Shown here one piece after another: positions 23,886 to 35,225 of a stretch of 64,000 bases of DNA; within the stretch, counting starts at the first letter, position 1, and every line of letters begins with the position of its first letter. Below the pieces are notes generated by a model. That model was given only the letters and a program-made list of their open reading frames with translations, had not been told where the DNA came from and made no database searches. Position numbers and translations under genes: made by a program. This stretch comes from Lucinisca nassula. Its lineage: Eukaryota; Mollusca; Bivalvia; Lucinida; Lucinidae. The stretch lies in NCBI GenBank assembly GCA_963580285.1, contig OY757015.1, positions 136,005,804 through 136,069,803 on the forward strand, in the 5' to 3' direction.

Positions 23886-24260
23886 ACATCGGAAAGAATC
23901 TCGTAGAGTTAATGTTTACTTTGCACGCGTCCTAACGTGTTTGTAAGCAAATTAAAATCATTGCTACTAACTACTTACTTTCTTTTTATCCACAAATATA
24001 TGAAACTCGAAATTGAAACAAGGAAGTAATTACAGCATCCGACGTTTTATTGTCGTCAACGTCCAATCATATTGCAGAAAACAATCGTTTATTTGGACAT
24101 CACTTTATGAACATATTTCAATCACATTTGTTAAACGCATCACACTTTGCAATAATTAAAGAGAGTATGGTAATAAGATTCGCAATGTGCATATATCTAT
24201 GAGCAGTCAGTAAAATATTTAATAAAGTAAGAGATAATAAAGGAATGTATAAATGTATAC

Positions 24261-24395
24261 CACATTCTTGCAGGTGAGCCAATGAACGACAACCAATGAT
24301 ATGACTGAAATGGTCGACATCGTAGAGACATCGTGTTATAATACTCGCTGTAAAACCGTTCCCACAGGCTATTCCCGGTTCGTTCTGTACAAAAT
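24261..24395 (-). CDS. Receptor exon 11: LDLa-like module, GRL101-type variant
   Basis: 135 bp, acceptor CTTTTTTTTCAG, donor GTATAC; phase 1 on both sides. The spliced frame reads EPGIACGNGF, RCLYDVDHFSHIIGC and RSLAHLQEC. It has the LDLa-like spacing but replaces the usual CDG-x-x-DC core with CLYDVD and a longer loop ending GCRS-L-x-H-L-x-x-C, a variant I associate with molluscan GRL101-like receptors (from memory, not checked). Confidence 0.82.
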
Positions 24396-24804
24396 CTGAA
24401 AAAAAAGTTCAATTTATTACCTTTTTGTTCATAACCAACGACAAAGTTTGCTGATTATTCATGTTGGATTGGAAAGTTTTGAAAGGCGAATTCCTTTATA
24501 ATCCTAAATCTACCAATGGAATTTCATCGAGATTTTATGCTATATCAGTTTCAGAGGCATTTAATAGGCTCGGTCTTTCTAGCAAGCAAACAAGTAACAT
24601 AAAATGTTCAGCATTTTTTCCTGGAAAATTAGAACCAGCATATTGGGGAATTTCTGCTGCAATTATGCAGTATTAGTGATGAGTAAAATGGGTTAAACGC
24701 AAACGTCATCAGAAACCGATAAACTCGTTATCATTTGTCATCAGGGTGAAGATTTGGGCCCAGTAAAATCAAATTGGTTGTATTGCTTTTCATTGTTTAC
24801 GTTC

Positions 24805-25142
24805 TTTATTACGAAAACACGCCAATATAATGTTGACCCTCTTTAACCCCACCTTTTTATAGTAAATCTGAGTTTTACAGAGGTATACCTTATTTTTCTT
24901 AGTTCTGCTCAAAAACATAGCTTGTCAGGCATTTTTATGGGTAAGTAACTCTCCTTTTGACTTTCCGCTATTGATGTTTCCATTAGGGTCTAGTTGTTTC
25001 ATGTTTGTGCTTCTTTCCCTTTGGTGTCTCTGATGGGAGCTTGGGTTAATTGAATCGATTCCTGACAAATGCCTTCACTTCTAATTTACTTATAAAAGTG
25101 GGTTCAAGGGGTGAGATTTACATATACGTGTTTTCGTGATGT
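24805..25142. mobile_element. Family M1 element split by a family A tail
   Basis: Left end ttacgaaaacacgccaatat, right end atacgtgttttcgtgatg. The central hairpin is lost to the nested insertion at 24930-25083. Confidence 0.75.
24930..25083 (+). mobile_element. Family A tail nested in a foldback element
   Basis: About 150 bp of the terminal tail (gggtaagtaactctccttttg to ccttcacttcta) splits a family M1 element whose halves lie at 24805-24930 and 25084-25142. Confidence 0.75.
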
Positions 25143-25861
25143 AAAAATCATACTGTTAACTGGTCTGAATAAATTATTTTGTTGCAACATATCAGACTAC
25201 CAGATTACCACTAGTGTTATGATTATAAAGTCCCCTTTATACAGAGGAAAGTGGACAGACAGCATGCTTGATTGTCCACCCTTTCTTTGCTTTGCTCTTT
25301 GAGTGCACAGCAGTGGGTCGGACATCGGTCTCTGTGACAGTGCCATCCTAAATCGTTTTAAGAGAGATGAAACCCGATGTTTGATGTTCTGAGGTCAACC
25401 ATCCGTGTCCAAGCTGATGTTTTTTTTCAGCCCAGACGTCTGAATGCTATTGGCTTCTCAGTCCTGATTCATAATTTCAAGCGTCCCCGCCCTTCGGGGC
25501 CTGCAGAAATAGATAGGGCTGTATGGTGCTGAAACTGACCAAACATTTGAGTACTGCATTGTCTTTTCGTTCCATCAACATTTATTCGCTGATAATTGTA
25601 ACATTTTATAAATCAAAGCACTGGCAGGACTAGTGTTACGATTTTCACTTAGTGTACAATGGTAAAATCCTGCACTTGGACTATTTCATTTTACTCTTAA
25701 ATTCCAATACTTTAAGCAAACGCTACTGCCACTGATCAGACGCCGCTGTCTGGGGTTACAATGCGTGTCAATATATCTTTTTGGGACCATGGTATATATA
25801 GGTTACCAGTTTGATATTAACAAAAATGCATTCCAGTACTTATAATAGTGTTTTGTTTATT

Positions 25862-26103
25862 TTTAAGGGGAATGGGTACACCTTCAGGGGAGGCAACTCA
25901 TGCAAAAGTATTTTTGTCTCCCATGTCAATAGGGGTCAACTCTTAAAGGAAAGAATTTTCTGCTGGGGAGCAAATTCTTTCCTTTAACAGTAGACCCCTT
26001 CTTCAGTGTGACAGGGCTTGTAGAAAAGCGAACAGGAAGTCCCGAAAGTTGTCTTCCTTTGAAAAATGGCGGAAAAATCTGTCAGGTGTTCCCATTCCCC
26101 TTA
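25862..26103. mobile_element. Family M6 MITE
   Basis: tttaaggggaatgggtacac to ttcccattccccttat, same internal palindrome (aaaggaaagaatttt / gcaaattctttccttt). Confidence 0.85.
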
Positions 26104-26284
26104 TACTGTGCGTGATTTGACTTACAAAGTTTATTCGTCAGTGATATTCTCGTGAAAAAACAGCAGGAATGGCCAGTTGTAGCATTAACTTTAAAGTGGT
26201 TGAAAAACAATCGACCAAATAGGGCAAATTACAAAATTTATGAGGTAAAAATACTTTTCCGGGTTCTTTCATGCACTCATGCGC

Positions 26285-26627
26285 AGGATTAAGTGACGGC
26301 GAGAATGGTTGCCACGTAAAATTGATTTAAGCGCCCCCCCCACCCACCCCCAGTGGAATTCGTTTCACTGACCATTCCAAATCGGTTCGTCTGTCGTGGT
26401 TTATTTTTGTATGGCTTTTCTTTGAGCGTATGTATTGCTTATATTATTTTGTTTTGGATTGCCAATTAGCCATTTGGTGGGAAAATAACTGTCCCTTTGG
26501 CGTTCCGCTAGTGATGTTTCCATTGGGGTCTAGTTGTTTCATGTTTGTGTTTCTTTCCCTTGGTGTCTCTGATGGGAGCTGTGGGTTAATTGTATCGATT
26601 CCTGATCGTTGCCTTCACTTCTATTTT
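26285..26627 (+). mobile_element. Family A tail abutting the exon 10 splice donor
   Basis: About 340 bp from gcgagaatggttgccacg to the family 3' end ccttcacttctatttt. The next bases, cttac, are the donor of receptor exon 10 on the other strand. Confidence 0.88.
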
Positions 26628-26632
26628 CTTAC

Positions 26633-26808
26633 CGGAATAACAGGTTACAGGATGTACTATAAGTCTCATCTCTTCTGTCTGAAAGGAGTGATCTGACTTC
26701 ACTGTTAGAGTGTCAATATGCCCAAGCACACTGTTTAATCCTACGTTTAAATGGAAGGCTTGTTTGTTAGGAGTCATACCGACTTCTGCATCACATCTTT
26801 GAATTAAA
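26633..26808 (-). CDS. Receptor exon 10: C-terminal part of fibrinogen-like domain
   Basis: 176 bp, acceptor TTTTGACAG, donor GTAAGA; phase 2 to phase 1. It encodes QRCDAEVGMTPNK, NSVLGHIDTLTV and HPVTCYSG, comparable to the CDA ... LPV ... GPL-C-x-G end of CNTNAP fibrinogen-like domains. The donor abuts the 3' end of a retroelement tail: intron 10 runs GTAAG and then straight into that repeat's terminal AAAATAGAAGTGAAGG (reverse strand). The exon looks intact despite this. Confidence 0.85.
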
Positions 26809-27077
26809 CTGTCAAAATACAAGTAGACAGAGCCGTAGCTATAGAAGAATTAAAAGAAGAAGAAGAAGAAATAAAAAAGACACAAAAAACATCTTACTGC
26901 TGTTATCTTAGCACTGAAAATTCTGATTGAAAGTGATTCATTTCAAGCTCTATAATTATATTTAGAGAAATATTAGGCGTATGATTGCGCCTAAATGAAA
27001 TTTAGTCGAAATTATTGTAAGTACATGCATACTATCCGTAAATGGATCTGTGTAAATAATACGTGTTTATGTCAAAT

Positions 27078-27307
27078 GATCCAGCGCACGACAAAACCTA
27101 TAATAAGACATGTGCGTCCAACAAAGACTCAGATCAGCCTGCACATCCTCGCAGTCTGATCAGTCTTCGTTGTGCGCTCTAAGGATAGCTAAGGGCAAAA
27201 TGCTCCTTCACGCAAGAGAAGTCTCTGGTTAGACTATATGGATGCGCAGGCTGATCTGATTCTTCGCTGGGCGCACATGTTATATGTAACATGCTGTGCC
27301 CCGGCTC
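27078..27307. mobile_element. Family M3 foldback MITE
   Basis: Long imperfect terminal inverted repeats: ccagcgcacgacaaaaccta ... atcagcctgcacatcc against gatgcgcaggctgatctgat ... gcccggctc-type end. Confidence 0.78.
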
Positions 27308-27608
27308 AGATATAATCGTGGATACCATCAGGATCACCGGTGAAAACTGCAATCTATAAGTAAAATCTAAAACAAAACTGACAGTCTGTTTTGTTGTCGT
27401 TTGAAAATTACTGGAAACCTTTCATAATCCTTCTGCAAGCTTCTTCACAACTTATATTGCATGTTGAATACTCTATATATACAAAAAGAGAAGTATTATA
27501 TGCCAAATACAACACGAGTCCCAGAAGAAAAAATAAAGCAAAGAATAATAATGTCATTTGCAATCTGTAAATGTACATATCAGAGATACATCATTCCATC
27601 ATATTCAC

Positions 27609-27909
27609 CTTGAATTCGGTTCATTTATACTATTTATATATCTTAGACATTGGCAACGATGGCTATGTGGTGTTGTTGTCATCCTATCTATATCATACTG
27701 ACGTTGTATCCAGGGCTGGCAAAGTTGTTCAACACTCTGGTAACACTTGGTCTCATTATACAGGTCAATAAGGCCACCATTATCATTATAATTGAGCGTC
27801 GTTCCAATAGATCCCGATATGTATCGTCCATAGTCTATTTTGTGGTACCGTGTAATCACAGTGTTATTTGTGATGATATAGTCAAAATTACATTCCATCT
27901 CTTCTCCGT
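27609..27909 (-). CDS. Receptor exon 9: core of CNTNAP-type fibrinogen-like domain
   Basis: 301 bp, acceptor GGCGTCTCAG, donor GTGAAT; phase 1 to phase 2. It encodes EMECNFDYIITNNTVITRYH, then GSIGTTLNYN, CYQSVEQLC and HSHRCQC. The pattern CNF/CDF, T-V-I-x-x-H, paired cysteines and C-x-C resembles the fibrinogen-like region of contactin-associated proteins and of GRL101-like predictions. There are several N-glycosylation sequons (NNT, NET). The pairing with exon 10 is supported by phase and by the shared S codon. Confidence 0.85.
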
Positions 27910-28230
27910 CTGAGACGCCATTAATGAAAAAAAAGAAAGAAATAAAGGAAAAACTAAAGAAGCCTTATAAGAGAAAACTAGCAATCATGGTCAAGAAACA
28001 TTTGTTTTTGACTTCCAAAGCACATTATTAAAGCCATATGTGCGAGTTGTGAAGACTTGGAGATATAGCTTGAAACCGGTATTTATACCCAGTGCGCTTC
28101 TGATCCTTTAAGAGGAAGAATGCGATTTCAACTTGTTAAAGAAAAAGTATGCTCTTCATTACCAAACAGTAAGTCACGAATGTTGACTCACCATTAAGAA
28201 TGGGATAAACTATCGTAGATATAGCAATAC

Positions 28231-28600
28231 AAAATAGAAGTGAAGGCAATGATCGAGGATCGAATCAGTTACCTTACAGTAACAAATTTACTGGGTGGAA
28301 AAGGGGATGGGGTTTTAATGGATTGTACGTGGCCACAATCCTCACCCTTGGTTCTTCGTTGTTTACAAAAATAATTTGTCCAGTCCGCGTTCTAACGCCT
28401 CGGTGCATATCTCCGAAAAAAAAAAAAAAAAGCAAACGAATACAAGGATGAAACAACGATGACGACTCGGCAGTATAAATACTTGAAATACTGAAGCGAA
28501 AGAAAACCAAGAGTAAGACTCCGGTGGCCCTACAGAAAACAAAGCATCAGGCACCAACCGACTTACCTCAACGTAAGTCGTTAAGCCGGAGCCGTCAGGG
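28231..28600 (-). mobile_element. Family A tail, rearranged
   Basis: Starts with the 3' end aaaatagaagtgaaggcaat, then a deleted/altered middle and the proximal tail (ccaagagtaagactccg, gcatcaggcaccaacc) in reverse orientation. Confidence 0.7.
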
Positions 28601-29124
28601 AATCTAAGGCCCGATCCGTCGGTGTGAAAATAACGAAAATCAAGAAGGAATATATGAATCTAACATGGGGGTGAGGGGTGGATGAAAAAATCCGTCCCTA
28701 GGGTCACTGGGCGTCATCACGAGGCTTGCCGAGTGATGCCGGACGGTGATCCCGAGGGACGGCTTTTTCTAGCCACCCCGCACACCCATACAGAATTCTT
28801 CTTCTTGCATTTCTTCTGTTTCTGAGCGCGCATTTTTAATACTGCAGTCACTTAGGCTACCGACGTCCACTATATTGTGATGACACTATAATGATATTTA
28901 GTGACGTCACGTAACGTGCTGTATCGTCAACCTTAACGGCGGCGCATATGAGGTTGTATTCAACCTGTGCATTTATCAAACACGCGAGGATATTCGAACA
29001 CCAGGGTTATAACAGAATTTCTATCCCAAGCTAAAACTATGGATTTCCTTATCGGGTGTGCAAGAAGCAAAGTTATAAACTGTGACTGGGTTAACTACCT
29101 TGCATATAGTTTGCCGTACTATAC

Positions 29125-29287
29125 GAGCGGGCGCACAACATTTTCTACAATTAACATGTGCGCCAAGCGAAGAATCAGATCAGCCTGCGCGCAGACTTCT
29201 CTCTCTTGTTGCATGAAGGAGCGCAGGATGATATGGAGCTTCGCTGGGAGCACATGTAAATTGTAGGAAATGTTGTGCCCTGGCTCA
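29125..29287. mobile_element. Family M3 foldback MITE, short copy
   Basis: gagcgggcgcacaacatttt to gttgtgccctggctc, with gaagaatcagatcagcctgc inside; the right copy of that arm is shortened. Confidence 0.72.
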
Positions 29288-29316
29288 TATTTATATTGTA
29301 CCCAATCCTTTTATAT

Positions 29317-29680
29317 ATAGAGGATCTTACATGAGTGTTCATGTATTATTGAATTTATTAAACGAGTTGAGGAAAAGGGATAAAATGCGAGGCTTCGCCG
29401 AGCATTTTATCCCTTTTCCTCAACGTGTTTAATAAATTCAATAATACATGAGCACGAATGCAAGATTCTATTTATCATATGGCATTTAAAACGCATTTTA
29501 TTCACGATTGTTTACAAAAATGTCAATATTCCGCCGTTAGTAAACCTGACGTCGTTAAGGACGTCGTACATGTAACGTTACGAGACGCATCTAGCTAATT
29601 TGCATATTTAATCCACTAGTGGATTATCGAAAATATTACATGGCGTTATTACACTCTCAGACGCGACGTCATATGATAAA
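29317..29680 (-). mobile_element. Family M4 element
   Basis: Reverse copy: agaggatcttacatgagtgt, a near-perfect hairpin around 29371-29413 (gataaaatgcgaggcttcgc / gagcattttatccctttt), ending cagacgcgacgtcatatga. Confidence 0.85.
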
Positions 29681-29794
29681 AAAGAATGATTTTACGAAAC
29701 TGAGTACTGAAATCATTGTGAGTATATATTCCAAATTTATACACTAAATTTTTTTTAAATGGTAATCCCGTGGTAACAAGGGCTTCATCACAGA

Positions 29795-29945
29795 GCTTAA
29801 ACCATTGCGTGTAGCTAGTTTCGGCCAATTATGCCTCTTCAGTGGCCCTCAACATTTTTCAAACTCCCGCAATTGTGCAAAGGACTAGAAAATATATCCC
29901 ACTCTATGATGAAAGACAGGAGGACTTTTTACAGCCACCACACTT
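29795..29945 (-). repeat. Family C, fragment
   Basis: ttcggccaattatgcctctt and ctatgatgaaagacaggagg in reverse orientation. Confidence 0.65.
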
Positions 29946-30059
29946 TGATTTAAGAATAGTGTATCAGGTCGTCCACAATCCATAGGTGCAATAGTTTTGA
30001 CTATTTTCTAATAAGCAATCAAATGAATTGTTTTTGTTTTACCAAATACCGACCCCCGC

Positions 30060-30302
30060 CCATCATGCTTCCATGCAGAGCTGAAACTGACCGCACACGA
30101 GTACTGGTAAACGGCCTAGAGTATCTAAGCCTGCCCAGGCAAACTGGTGCGAGTAAACTCTATTGGTTTCATTGGGACGGCAGAGCTTGAGATGTCATTT
30201 CATCTCAATGTCGGGTAAAAGTCCCACAAATTTGGAAGCAACGTCTCCAAAATGACCTATGCAGTGTTGACGGGGACGTTAACCCTCAAATCAAACAAAC
30301 AA
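30060..30302 (-). repeat. SINE-tail-type repeat
   Basis: Shares cagtgttgacggggacgtta, cgtctccaaaatgacctatg and cgggtaaaagtcccacaaat with 33630-33920 and 39700-39905 (opposite strand). Confidence 0.6.
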
Positions 30303-30629
30303 AATTTACCAAATACAGACATATTATTCCAACTATCTAGTTTATTGATGCTTTCCTGTGTGATTTGAATCACAAAGGCAGCGTTGTTTACATTTATGTT
30401 CGAGAGGTCATGTGCCGTTGCCTAGATAAAGATCCCTGTTTCTACTGCGTTACTACCGTAGTGGTGATAACCGGAAAACAAGCACACTATCCAATAGTCA
30501 AAATAGTGGACCGTGATATAGTTTCCACGATAAAACTGTTCAAAACTCACCCAAAAGCCAGAAATACATCATATATCTTAAAATAATACATTGGATAAAA
30601 TGTTAAATATAAAGGTTTATCATTCTTAC

Positions 30630-30818
30630 ACACATTATAAACGCCACTCTTTTGATACCCTGCATTCCACCAGTCCATGCACGTGCGGGGTATCTGACAA
30701 TTTTCCTCGTCTATTTTGCCTGGACAATCAGCGATGCCGTCGCATACGAAAACCTTTGGTATACATGTCGACAGACCACACATGAAAGAGTTCCTTCCAT
30801 CAAGACAGTTGTCGAGTG
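30630..30818 (-). CDS. Receptor exon 8: LDLa module plus start of fibrinogen-like domain
   Basis: 189 bp, acceptor ATTATTTCAG, donor GTAAGA; phase 1 on both sides. The first 40 or so residues are an LDLa (NSFMCGLSTCIPKVFVCDG, ADCPGKIDEENC). Then TCMDWWNAGYQKSGVYNV begins a fibrinogen-like domain (Cys, aromatic pair, G-Y/x-x-S-G-V-Y). The last base T plus AC from exon 9 gives Tyr, so the reading continues ...VYNVYGEEMEC. Confidence 0.9.
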
Positions 30819-31025
30819 CTGAAATAATGTTAACATTACATTAATAGGTCCGTTCACTCAACACCCTCGTAGATAGTATACAGTGAAATGTGAGGTACAC
30901 ATCGTTTTGCTTATTTATGAATTCAAATATTGATTCTAGACACTCGTTAGTCCCACCAAAATTATTGCAGACGAAATAAGAAAATATGACAAATGTTCAT
31001 CAGACACATTTTATAGCAATGCACG

Positions 31026-31414
31026 TCATATGACGTCGCGTCTGAGAGTGTAATAACGCCATGTAATAAATTCGATAATCCACTTGTGAAATAAATATGC
31101 AAATTAGTTAGATACGCCCCGTAACGTTACATGTACACGTCCTTAACGACGTCGCGTTTAGTATGGCGGAATATTGACATTTTTGTAAAAGCTGGTTAAT
31201 AAAATGCGTTTTAAATGTCATGCGAAAAAATAGAATCTCGCATTCGTGCTCATGTATTATTGAATTCATTAAACTCGTTGAGGAAAAGGGATAAAATGCT
31301 CGGCAAAAACTTGCATTTTATCCAAAAATGCTCAGCGAAGCCTCGCATTTTATCCCTTTTCCTCAACTCGTTTAATAAAATCAATAATACATGAACACAT
31401 GTAAGATGCTCTAT
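31026..31414 (+). mobile_element. Family M4 element
   Basis: catatgacgtcgcgtctgag to catgtaagatgctctat; hairpin arms near 31272-31312 and 31332-31372. Confidence 0.83.
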
Positions 31415-31555
31415 TTATCACATAGATGTGTTTTCCTAACGAACAGACATGAGGAGCATGTACGCACTCTGCACGAGCTTGCGCTCCATCATGCGATGGC
31501 TTTCGAACCATCGGAGTCTGACTGTTTGTTTTTTTTTTTGCTTCAGCATTTCAGT

Positions 31556-32555
31556 GTTTACTTGCTGTCGATTCACCGTTGTTTCAGGTCTGTGGTTGCT
31601 TGATTTTTTGTCCTTTTGGCTTTCCGCTATTGATGTTTCCATTAGGGTCTTTTGTTTCATGTTTGTGTTTCTTTCCCTTTGGCGTCTCTGATGGGAGCTG
31701 TGGGTTAAGTGTATCGATTCCTGATCATTGCCTCCACTTCTATTTTGTGTTCTCGGAGATGTTGAACTGATGCGTTAGGGAGCCATCTTGCGGACTGAAC
31801 AAATTATTTGTCTAAATCGCGAGCGTTGGAAGTAAGGACGAGGATTGCGGCCGCGTAAAATCGATTTAAAGTCCCCCCCCCCCTCCCCCAGTGAAATGCT
31901 TTACGCTGGTCGTTCCGGGGCGGTTCTTATGTCGCGGTTTGTTTTCGTCTTTGAGTGTGTATGTCGCTTATATCATATTGTTTTGGATAGCCAATTGGCC
32001 ATTTTGTGGGAAGGTGGCTGTCCTTTTGGCTTTCCGCTATTGATGTTTCTATTACGGTCTAGTGTTTCTTTCCCTTTGGTGTCTCTGATTGGAAGTGTGA
32101 GTTAGATGTGTCGGTTCCTGATCATTGCCGCCACTTGTATTTTGTGTTCTCGGAGATGTTGAACTGATGCGTTAGGGAGCCATCTTGCAGACTGAACAAA
32201 TTATTTGTCTAAATCGCGCGCGACGGAAGTAAGGACGAGGATTGCGGCCGCGTAAAATCGATTTAAAGTCCCCCCCCCCTCCCCCAGTGAAATGCTTTTC
32301 GCTGGCCGTTCCGGGGCGGTTCTTCTGTCGCGGTTTTTTTTTGTTATAGTTTGTCTTTGAGTGTGTATGTCGCTTATATATCATATTGTTTTGGATAGCC
32401 AATTGGCCATTTTGTGGGAAGGTGGCTGTCCTTTTGGCTTTCCGCTATTGATGTTTCTATTATGGTCTAGTGTTTCTTTCCCTTTGGTGTCTCTGATGGG
32501 AAGTGTGGGTTAGATGTGTCGGTTCCTAGTCATTGCCCTCACTTCTATCTTGTAT
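31556..32555 (+). mobile_element. Three family A tails in head-to-tail tandem
   Basis: A short copy (about 31556-31746, internally deleted) is followed by two copies of about 397 bp (from about 31741 and 32137). Each runs from a tattttgtgttctcggagatg start to a cacttctatttt or similar end. The second and third are nearly identical, including a poly-C run in the same place. Confidence 0.85.
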
Positions 32556-32593
32556 AAATTGTAAGAACCTGAATCTGCTCTTTAAACTACTTT

Positions 32594-33003
32594 ATCATAT
32601 GACGTCGCGTCTGAGAGTGTAATAACGCCATGTAATATTTTCGATAATCCACTAGTGGATTAAATATGTAAATTAGTTAGATACGTCCCGTAACGTTACA
32701 TGTACGAGGTCCTTAAGGACGTCGCGTTTACTAACGACGGAATATTGACATTTTTGTTAACAATCGTGAATAAATTGCGTTTTAAATGTCATATGATAAA
32801 TAGAATCTTGCAATCGTGCTCATGTATTATTGAATTTATTAAACTCGTTGAGGAAAAGGGATAAAATGCTCAGCAAAGCCTCGCATTTTATCCCTTTTCC
32901 TCAACTCGTTTAATAAATTCAATAATACATGCATTTTATCCCTTTTCCTCAACTCGTTTAATAAATTCAATAATACATGAACACTCATGTAAGATCCTCT
33001 ATG
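32594..33003 (+). mobile_element. Family M4 element with duplicated hairpin arm
   Basis: atcatatgacgtcgcgtctg to gtaagatcctctatgac; the arm attttatcccttttcctcaa ... caataatacatg is present twice (about 32882-32931 and 32933-32980). A further short duplication of the right flank follows at 33022-33058. Confidence 0.83.
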
Positions 33004-33313
33004 ACTTAAAAAGAATAACGCCATGTAAGATCCTCTATGACTTAAAAAGAATAAGTCATAAGTTACACTTCAGGTGTAATTTTGTATAATATTTTCTTAG
33101 ATTTACAGTTCCAGCGAGATGTTCACTGTACAGACTATTGCTTTATACTGTGCATGTGTCTTCTACTTTGTTTCATCAGATACTTTTCTTGGCGAATGTG
33201 ATATGGGTCGACTGTAGCATTTTATTTAATCGTCATTTATAACCTGACCATCAATATCATTATGTACATAAAGCACCAGAAAGATAAGATGGCTTCCAAA
33301 AACAGAATCTAAA

Positions 33314-33560
33314 ATAAAATAGAAGTGAAGGCAATGACCAGGACTCGACAAAATTAACTCAATCCTCCCATCCAAGACATCAAAGTGCAAGGACGCAAAA
33401 TGAACAGGTATATAAATTAACATCACTATAATGAAAACGTCGTAGGCAGAAAGCCAAAAGGACAGTTACTTTCCCACACTTTGGCCAAATGGCTAACCAA
33501 AATATGATATTAGCAAGAAAAGACAAATTATAACAACAACAAAGTCTGCAGGCAGACAGC
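33314..33560 (-). mobile_element. Family A tail, diverged
   Basis: Reverse-strand tail beginning aaaatagaagtgaaggcaat; later blocks (ggccaaatggctaaccaaaa) are recognisable but diverged. Confidence 0.72.
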
Positions 33561-33629
33561 GGATATAAATTTCACTTTGGCATGTCTGGTAATGTTTTTA
33601 TGCTGTTTTATCCAACAGATGTTGTGTGT

Positions 33630-33920
33630 TTGTCTGTTTGAATAGAGGTTTTACGTCCCCGTCAACACTATTTAGGTCATTTTGGAGACGTTGCTTTCGA
33701 TTTTGTGGGTATTTTACCGACATTGAGATTAAATGACTTCCTAAGCACTAACGCCCAAACAAACAAATATGGTTTATATGCAGGGAGGTCCGACCCGCAC
33801 CAATATGCCTGGGTAGGCTTCGACTTTCTAAGCGGTTTACCATTACTCATGTGTGTTCGGTTTCAGCTCTGCGTAGAAGCACCATGCAGCCCATTTTATT
33901 TCTCCAAGCCCAAATATTTT
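33630..33920 (+). repeat. SINE-tail-type repeat
   Basis: gaggttttacgtccccgtca, cattttggagacgttgcttt and the agcaccatgcagcccatttt block; same family as 30060-30302 and 54865-54970. Confidence 0.6.
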
Positions 33921-34194
33921 ACAATTCTATCAAAATCGTACTTACCACATGTTCTCGATCTTGGTTTCTGACTAATAAAGTGATTTTGCTAATCAATCTT
34001 ATAGGGATGCAATACGTGGATTAATCTGCGGTGCGATACGTTTTTTATCACCAAGCGACGGAATATAATTTTCTGTTGAGTATGCTTATCTAATGCGTGG
34101 TTTATAACGCAACGAGCTTTTGCACATCAGCTCCATAAATCACTGCTGTTCAATCGGGGTTTGATTGCTATGCGGAATTTTGAAAATCTGTGAT

Positions 34195-34575
34195 GGTCAG
34201 TGATGAGGCCAAAAACATGTTCGTCCGGCCCTGAAATAAAACTTGTACACTACATGGTTTTCACTTCTGTGTTGTAGTGCTCGATTTCAAAGGATTACCT
34301 TTTTATAGAACATTGAATTACAGGCCGATATTAGCGATCAGAATAAGATAGCTTTTCATAGTGAAGTTCTAGTCTAGTTTATGTTTTCTGGTCCATTGGG
34401 ACCAATGATTCCATTGTGGAATTTTAAATATATTTGAGGGTCACTGTTGAGGCCTAATTGGCTGAAACTAGAAAGTCTGGCCCAGAAAAAAAAAGTTCAC
34501 TCCATACTTTTTTAGTGTACGGTGTAATTCTTGCTTCCAAAGGATATCTCTTTCAGAGGACATATTTCTTCCGCC
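34195..34575 (+). repeat. Family C, two diverged units
   Basis: Two blocks with gaggcctaattggctgaaac, ccattgtggaattttaaa and a caaaggat...ttttatagaaca element. Confidence 0.7.
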
Positions 34576-34738
34576 ATATGAAATGTGTATATTTAACACC
34601 AGTGACGTCAAATTATATTCACATGATATGGAATCAATCTAAAAAGCGCTACTTGTAGGCTAAATAAATGATTATAGCTACTTTAGGAACTGATCCAATC
34701 AGAAACCAAAGCCTATCCAAAACTTCAAAGTGAAAGAC

Positions 34739-35018
34739 CATTACGAAAACACGCCTATACAAATACATTATAACCTTTATCGCCAAACAAATGGAAATTC
34801 TATGATGAAAAATTGTGATATTTTTCTTATTTCTGCTCAAAATAAAGATTGTGGGTACTTGTTAGAACCGCCTCATCGAGGAGATTCTAACTAGTTCTCA
34901 CAATCTATATTTTAGAGCAGAAATAAGAAAATTAAGGTTCACCCCTTCAAACCCCGGGTTTACTATATAAAAGCGGGGTTCAAGGGGGTCATAATTATAT
35001 AGGCGTGCTTTCGTGATG
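34739..35018. mobile_element. Family M1 foldback MITE
   Basis: Ends cattacgaaaacacgcctat and ataggcgtgctttcgtgatg. The central hairpin gttagaaccgcctcatcgag is imperfect on the right arm (gattctaactagt). Confidence 0.85.
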
Positions 35019-35225
35019 CGGACAAACACATCACAAACAACAAAATAACATGCGAAAAGCCGAGTTAGCAGCTCGTTCCCAAACAGATTTAGTTTATACT
35101 AACTTATTTTAGTTCGATTGCGATGGAAGTGTCAAGCTTATTTAATCGCTCTCAGTCGTTTCCCAAACAGGTGGTAACTTGGCTACCTTATTTGGACACA
35201 CAGAAGTGTTAAAATGAAAACATTT

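Noticed and set aside
32839..33024. Open frame with repeated HVLLNLLNELRKRDKM
   Set aside because: It is a translation of the duplicated M4 hairpin arm.
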